From Spirochaetae bacterium HGW-Spirochaetae-7 (GTDB lineage: Bacteria > Spirochaetota > Spirochaetia > Treponematales > UBA12059), in contig PGXR01000141.1 of NCBI GenBank assembly GCA_002839245.1, positions 1 through 8,206 on the forward strand: a DNA stretch of 8,206 bases, in the 5' to 3' direction. Under the pieces are notes generated by a model. The model was not told the DNA's origin and made no database searches. It worked only from the letters and a program-made list of their open reading frames with translations. Made by a program: the position numbers and the translations under genes. Position 1 is the stretch's first letter; the number at the start of each line of letters is the position of its first letter. Shown piece by piece: positions 4,418 through 8,206 of this stretch.

Positions 4418-5277
4418 TCTGGCTGACGGGCAACAAGGGCATGCTCGGAACCGAGCTGTCCCTGCTCTTGAAGGCAAAAAACTTGTCCTTTGTCGGGACA
4501 GACAGGGACGTCGACATACTCGACGCGGTTGCCCTCGAAAACTTTGCCGACGGCAAGGGCATAACAACCATCATCAACTGCGCGGCTTACACCGCCGTGG
4601 ACAAGGCCGAGGATGAAGAAGCCCTTGCTCTCCGCCTGAACGCCGAAGGACCCGGGAACATCGCTCGCCTGGGCGCTCACATAGGCGCCAGAGTTATCCA
4701 TGTATCCACCGACTATGTCTTTTCAGGCAACGGTACCAAGCCCTGCCTTGAGTCGGATCCTGTTTCGCCTACGGGCGCATACGGCAGGACAAAGGCCGAG
4801 GGTGAGCGCAGGGTTTTCTCCGCCGCCCCGGATTCGATCATCATAAGGACAGCCTGGCTATACGGCAAGCACGGCCCAAACTTTGTAGCTACCATGATAA
4901 AACTTATGGCAGCGAAAGACGAAATAGGCGTGGTAGCTGATCAACGCGGAAGTCCTACCTGGGCCTATGACTTGTCCTGCGCCATTGCTGACATCGCGGT
5001 TAGACCGGACTTCCCGGCCGGGATCTACCACTACACCGGCGACGGGGAGACCACCTGGTATGACTTTGCCCAGGAGATACAAAGGCTGGGCCGGGTACAT
5101 GGTCTCCTTGACCATGATTGCCGCGTCAGGCCCTTGAGCACCGACCAGTACCCCACCAAGACCCGCCGCCCCGCCTATTCCGTACTCTCCAAGGACAAGA
5201 TCAAGTCCCAAGGCATCCCTATACCTCACTGGGAATTCAGCCTGCAAGCTTTCTTCCAGAAGGATCTTTATCTTTAA
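4414..5277 (+). CDS. rfbD: dTDP-4-dehydrorhamnose reductase
   Basis: RmlD performs the last step, NAD(P)H-dependent reduction of the 4-keto group to give dTDP-L-rhamnose. The 287-residue product is full length. The cofactor motif GNKGMLG lies at residues 6-12, NCAAYTAVDKAE at 55-66, VSTDYVFSG at 97-105, the catalytic YGRTK (Tyr123, Lys127) next, and then DQRGSPTWA (177-185) and RRPAYSVL (251-258), all characteristic of this SDR family. The start is ATG 4414, overlapping the rfbC stop, with GGGAG at 4403-4407 as ribosome-binding site. The frame is open further upstream, but only as an out-of-phase reading of rfbC. It is followed after 45 bases by rfbB, probably in the same transcript. The gene is also known as rmlD. 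Confidence 0.95.
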   Translation: MIWLTGNKGMLGTELSLLLKAKNLSFVGTDRDVDILDAVALENFADGKGITTIINCAAYTAVDKAEDEEALALRLNAEGPGNIARLGAHIGARVIHVSTDYVFSGNGTKPCLESDPVSPTGAYGRTKAEGERRVFSAAPDSIIIRTAWLYGKHGPNFVATMIKLMAAKDEIGVVADQRGSPTWAYDLSCAIADIAVRPDFPAGIYHYTGDGETTWYDFAQEIQRLGRVHGLLDHDCRVRPLSTDQYPTKTRRPAYSVLSKDKIKSQGIPIPHWEFSLQAFFQKDLYL

Positions 5278-5322
5278 GAATTTACCTGATGTCAATATTA
5301 GATTATTAATTTAGGAGAAAGC

Positions 5323-6393
5323 ATGCGGACCTTCAAGACTGTCGTTGTTACAGGCGGAGCCGGGTTCATCGGTTCCAACTTGATACACTATCTGTTCGAG
5401 CGCCCCGACTTCGACGGGCGTATAGTCAACCTCGATGCCCTGACCTACGCGGGCAACCTGGAAAGCCTGGCCGACATACAGCAGAAACACGGCGGATCCC
5501 GCTACTTCTTCGAGAAAGTCGACATCTGCGACCGGAATGCCGTGGAGAGGATCTTCGACGCCTACTGTCCAGACGCTATCTGCCATCTGGCTGCGGAGAG
5601 CCATGTCGACCGCTCGATCCTCGGGCCTGAAGCCTTCATCAGGACCAACGTGATGGGCACCTTTACCCTCCTGGACGTTGCCCGCGGCGCGTGGTCAGGC
5701 AGGACCGACGTGCTGTTCCACCACGTGAGCACCGACGAGGTCTTTGGGTCCCTGGGTGAAACAGGCTGTTTTACCGAGCTTACGCCGTATGATCCGCGCT
5801 CTCCCTATTCGGCGAGCAAGGCGTCCAGCGACCACCTCGTGCAAGCCTACCACCATACGTACGGCCTTCCCATTACCCTGTCGAATTGTTCCAACAACTA
5901 CGGCCCCTATCAGTTCCCCGAGAAGCTTATTCCCGTGATGATCCTCAACATGCTCGAGGGCAAACCGTTGCCCGTGTACGGGGACGGCAAGAACATCCGC
6001 GACTGGCTCTACGTCGAGGATCACAATTCGGCCGTCTGGACCGTGATGACTAGTGGCCGCGTGGGCCAGACGTACAACATCGGCGGCGAGAACGAGTGGG
6101 AAAACATCAGGCTCCTCGATTGTCTCATCGGACTGGTCGCGGAGGAGTCGGGAAAGGATGTTTCCGCTCTTCGGTCCCTCATTACGTACGTCAAGGACAG
6201 ACCAGGCCACGATCGCCGTTACGCCATCGATTGCTCCAAGCTCAAGCGGGAACTGGGCTGGAAACAGTCGCTCGGCTTCGACGAAGGCCTTCGCAGGACC
6301 GTCCGCTGGTACCTGGACAACCCCGCCTGGATAGCGCGGGTGCGGTCGGGAGAGTACCGCACCTGGATGGAACGGAATTACGGATCACGCTAG
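5323..6393 (+). CDS. rfbB: dTDP-glucose 4,6-dehydratase
   Basis: RmlB converts dTDP-D-glucose to dTDP-4-keto-6-deoxy-D-glucose using tightly bound NAD, the second step of the rhamnose pathway. The 356-residue product is full length. It shows the Rossmann motif GGAGFIGSNL (11-20), CHLAAESHVDRSI (87-99), the catalytic STDEVFG (Thr137, Asp138, Glu139), YSASK (Tyr162, Lys166) and the substrate loop NCSNNYGPYQFPEKLIP (188-204). KDRPGHDRRYAID near residues 291-303 is the usual late signature. AGGAG at 5313-5317 precedes the ATG by 5 nt. The 45-bp gap after rfbD is A+T-rich and holds only a weak promoter-like pair (TTTACC 5281, TATTAA 5304, 17-bp spacing). The gene order C-D-B without rfbA here means the thymidylyltransferase must be encoded elsewhere or upstream. 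The gene is also known as rmlB. Confidence 0.96.
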   Translation: MRTFKTVVVTGGAGFIGSNLIHYLFERPDFDGRIVNLDALTYAGNLESLADIQQKHGGSRYFFEKVDICDRNAVERIFDAYCPDAICHLAAESHVDRSILGPEAFIRTNVMGTFTLLDVARGAWSGRTDVLFHHVSTDEVFGSLGETGCFTELTPYDPRSPYSASKASSDHLVQAYHHTYGLPITLSNCSNNYGPYQFPEKLIPVMILNMLEGKPLPVYGDGKNIRDWLYVEDHNSAVWTVMTSGRVGQTYNIGGENEWENIRLLDCLIGLVAEESGKDVSALRSLITYVKDRPGHDRRYAIDCSKLKRELGWKQSLGFDEGLRRTVRWYLDNPAWIARVRSGEYRTWMERNYGSR

Positions 6394-6410
6394 GGCATCC
6401 CGGCTTGGGC

Positions 6411-6439
6411 TTGGCCTTTCAACCTGTGTCGGTTATGCT
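6411..6439 (+). promoter_or_regulatory. Candidate promoter for the ABC permease genes
   Basis: TTGGCC (6411-6416) and TATGCT (6434-6439) are spaced 17 bp, each matching the sigma-70 consensus in 4 of 6 positions, inside the 69-bp gap after rfbB. A start near 6446 would leave a leader of under 20 bases before ATG 6463. This is moderate evidence only; readthrough from rfbB is equally possible, as no terminator hairpin was seen in the gap. Confidence 0.35.
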
Positions 6440-6462
6440 TAGGTGTCAGGACTGCCCCACTC

Positions 6463-7932
6463 ATGATTATATACAAGCTGGCTCTTCGGGGCCTTGTCAG
6501 GAACAGGAAAAGCTCCCTCGTCCTCATCGGCCTCGTGGCCGCCGGCATCTTCCTCTTTGTCTCGGGCGATGCCTTCCTTGGCGCGGCCGCTTCGGGCATT
6601 CGCGATGAATTCCAGGAAAGTTCAACAGGAGACATCGCCGTTCGGGCTCGTTTCGATCGGGCCTTTGGATTGATGGGTTTCAGCATTCCGTCAATCGGCG
6701 AGTATGAGACGATACCGGCTTTGCCGGAGGCTGCGCGGGTGGAGGAACTCCTCAGGGGCTTGCCCGGAATCGCCCGGGCAGAAGCCATGGTTTCCGGAGC
6801 GGCCTTGCTTGAAGGACCGGGAGGCCATCAGGCGAGGCTCCCTGTCTTCGGTGTGCGCGGCGCAAGCTACTTCGAAATTTTCCCGCTTCTTGCTTTCACC
6901 GAGGGAGCGCCGCCGGCAGGGGGAGAAGAATCCTGGATAGTCATCCCGGAAAGTCGGGCCGACGAATTCGAGAAAGCCGAAGGCCGCAGGCCTGAAATCG
7001 GCGACAGTTTTCAGCTGACGATGGCCACTTCGGGTGCCTTTGCGATTCGTGCAGCCACGCTGAGGGGCATCGTTGCCAGCCCTGCCCGCGACGGCGACGA
7101 GAGCGCGGCGGTCTACGTGGACCCGACGAGCCTCAGGTCGCTGTTGGGCCTGGCCACGGGCAGTTCCGATGCGCTGCAGGCTGCCGGACCCGTCGCCGCC
7201 GGCATCGATCTGGATGACTTTTTTTCCGCTTCCGCCGAGCAAGTCGGACCGTCTCCGGGGTCGGCCGGCGAGGCCGTGGGACTCGAACTTGCCACTCTGT
7301 ATCTCGCCGACGACGAAGACAAGCCAGAAAACATCGACGTGGAGAAAGGCGCCTGGCATTTTGTCATCGCGCGCCTCGAGGCGGGAGCCAGTCCATTCAG
7401 GGTCATCGCGGCGGCCAATGCCGCGTTTAGTGAAGCCGGGATCGGCGCGACCGCTGTCGACTGGCTGGCGATTGCCGGCATGAACGCTTCCATCCTCTTT
7501 TTGTTAAAGACGGTATTCCAGATAGGCATGGCAGTGCTGGCTGCCGTCGTCGTCCTCGTCCTGGCCAACGGCCTCGCGTTCTCCGTCATCGAACAGACAA
7601 AGGAGATTGGGACGATGCGCGCGCTCGGCGCCCAGGGCTCGTTCATCAAGCGGCTTTTCTTCATCCAGGCCCTGCTGCTTGTGGCCGCAGGAACGGTCCT
7701 GGGCATCCTCGCTTCCAAGCTGGGACTCGCTGCCTTGGCCAGGGTTGGCATACCGATAGGAAACGAGTACCTTTCGATGCTTTTCGGAACCGCCATGCTC
7801 AGGCCGGGTTTCAGGCTGGAATCCGCCGCTTCGAGCCTGGTCGGGGCGCTGCTGGTCGCCGTCGTCTCGTCGATCTACCCCATGTACCTTGCGACCAGAA
7901 CGAGCGTCGCACACACCATGGGGGCCGAGTAG
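6463..7932 (+). CDS. ABC transporter permease, MacB/LolC/FtsX type
   Basis: The 489-residue inner-membrane protein has the type VII ABC layout. A short cytoplasmic N-terminus with YKLALRGLVRNRKSS leads into TM1 (about 18-40). A large external domain of about 300 residues follows, then three C-terminal segments (about 342-371, 399-425, 454-478). Between TM2 and TM3 lies the FtsX-domain coupling helix IEQTKEIGTMRALGA (376-390), the contact point for the ATPase. Such permeases do not pump through a channel; they transmit force to move lipoproteins, peptides or lipids at the envelope. The substrate cannot be told. The ATG at 6463 has only a weak, distant AGGA (about 6448). A second permease follows after 3 bases. 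No ATPase gene is visible and it would be expected downstream. Confidence 0.88.
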   Translation: MIIYKLALRGLVRNRKSSLVLIGLVAAGIFLFVSGDAFLGAAASGIRDEFQESSTGDIAVRARFDRAFGLMGFSIPSIGEYETIPALPEAARVEELLRGLPGIARAEAMVSGAALLEGPGGHQARLPVFGVRGASYFEIFPLLAFTEGAPPAGGEESWIVIPESRADEFEKAEGRRPEIGDSFQLTMATSGAFAIRAATLRGIVASPARDGDESAAVYVDPTSLRSLLGLATGSSDALQAAGPVAAGIDLDDFFSASAEQVGPSPGSAGEAVGLELATLYLADDEDKPENIDVEKGAWHFVIARLEAGASPFRVIAAANAAFSEAGIGATAVDWLAIAGMNASILFLLKTVFQIGMAVLAAVVVLVLANGLAFSVIEQTKEIGTMRALGAQGSFIKRLFFIQALLLVAAGTVLGILASKLGLAALARVGIPIGNEYLSMLFGTAMLRPGFRLESAASSLVGALLVAVVSSIYPMYLATRTSVAHTMGAE

Positions 7933-7935
7933 CCC

Positions 7936-8206
7936 ATGTACGTCGTCCGCTTTGCCTTTAAAAGCGTTTTCAGGCGCATGGGCCGTTATGGCTTCCTCGT
8001 CGCCATGATCGCCTTCGGCATCACGATGGTTACCCTGGTCCAGTCGGTCACCGTCGGCATGAAGGAGAACGTCCTGGCCGGGGCGGCCCGCTACCTCGGC
8101 GGCTCATACGTCGTCATCGCCAGGCGCGACCACGGCTATGCGGACAATCTCATAGAATCCATCACCAGGGTTCGTACGGCCCTGGATGCGGCCGGCTTGG
8201 CGCCTT
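7936..8206 (+). CDS. Second ABC permease, MacB/LolC/FtsX type (3' end outside window)
   Basis: The frame opens at ATG 7936, three bases after the TAG of the preceding permease, and runs off the window after 90 codons. The start MYVVRFAFKSVFRRMGRYG mirrors the first permease: a basic amphipathic N-terminus, then a membrane segment (about residues 18-38, FLVAMIAFGITMVTLVQSV), then the beginning of an external domain (ARYLGGSYVVIARRD). No separate ribosome-binding site is obvious, so it is probably translated by coupling. The two permeases likely form a heterodimer, as LolC/LolE do. The remainder of the gene and its substrate cannot be judged. Confidence 0.8.
   Translation, partial: MYVVRFAFKSVFRRMGRYGFLVAMIAFGITMVTLVQSVTVGMKENVLAGAARYLGGSYVVIARRDHGYADNLIESITRVRTALDAAGLAP

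Noticed and set aside
5695..6210. 171-codon minus-strand open frame
   Set aside because: It is fully antisense to rfbB, whose catalytic motifs are beyond doubt.
6691..7796. Two overlapping minus-strand frames of over 220 codons
   Set aside because: They are mirror frames of the permease coding sequence, with no transmembrane or domain logic and no ribosome-binding site.
1..8206. CRISPR arrays, tRNA or rRNA genes
   Set aside because: No regularly spaced repeats and no tRNA-like or rRNA-like sequence were noticed on either strand.

Overview
The window reads as a piece of a bacterial surface-polysaccharide locus, with G+C near 58-60% in the long genes, that has been colonised by toxin-antitoxin modules. 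Nothing in it fixes the species. The style of the sugar dehydratase tail and the structured intergenic repeat at 1709-1791 recall spirochaetes (Treponema/Spirochaeta type). That is an impression from memory, not a demonstrated match.

Layout, left to right. (1) 1-831: 3' part of a CapD/FlaA1/WbpM-type nucleotide-sugar 4,6-dehydratase. (2) 832-1801: an inserted block holding a truncated AAA ATPase start, a lower-G+C YefM/YoeB-type toxin-antitoxin pair whose genes overlap by 4 nt, and a compact structured repeat. (3) 1802-2101: a second, diverged copy of the last 299 bases of the dehydratase, aligned to the first without gaps but with about 43 mismatches. This is a headless gene fragment. (4) 2192-3657, minus strand: a complete AbiE-type (type IV) toxin-antitoxin operon, abiEi then abiEii, overlapping by 4 nt. 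Its promoter is placed so that the antitoxin mRNA is probably leaderless. (5) 3658-3844: divergent intergenic region with the AbiE promoter and what looks like a relic of another AbiEii tail. (6) 3845-6393, plus strand: rfbC (rmlC), rfbD (rmlD) and rfbB (rmlB), three of the four dTDP-L-rhamnose genes; rfbA (rmlA) is not in the window. (7) 6463-8206: a MacB/LolC/FtsX-type ABC permease followed by the start of a second one that runs off the window.

How the parts fit. RmlB dehydrates dTDP-glucose, RmlC epimerises the product and RmlD reduces it to dTDP-L-rhamnose. With the upstream dehydratase, this supplies unusual sugars for a cell-surface glycan. The two toxin-antitoxin modules and the ATPase stub are accessory cargo between the sugar genes. 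The repeated dehydratase 3' end on both sides of the first cargo block suggests that the gene's end has served as a recombination or landing point. I do not see a single complete new system. The points most worth checking are the duplicated mosaic dehydratase tail, the 83-bp structured repeat, the leaderless AbiE promoter with its direct repeats, and the AbiEii-tail relic.
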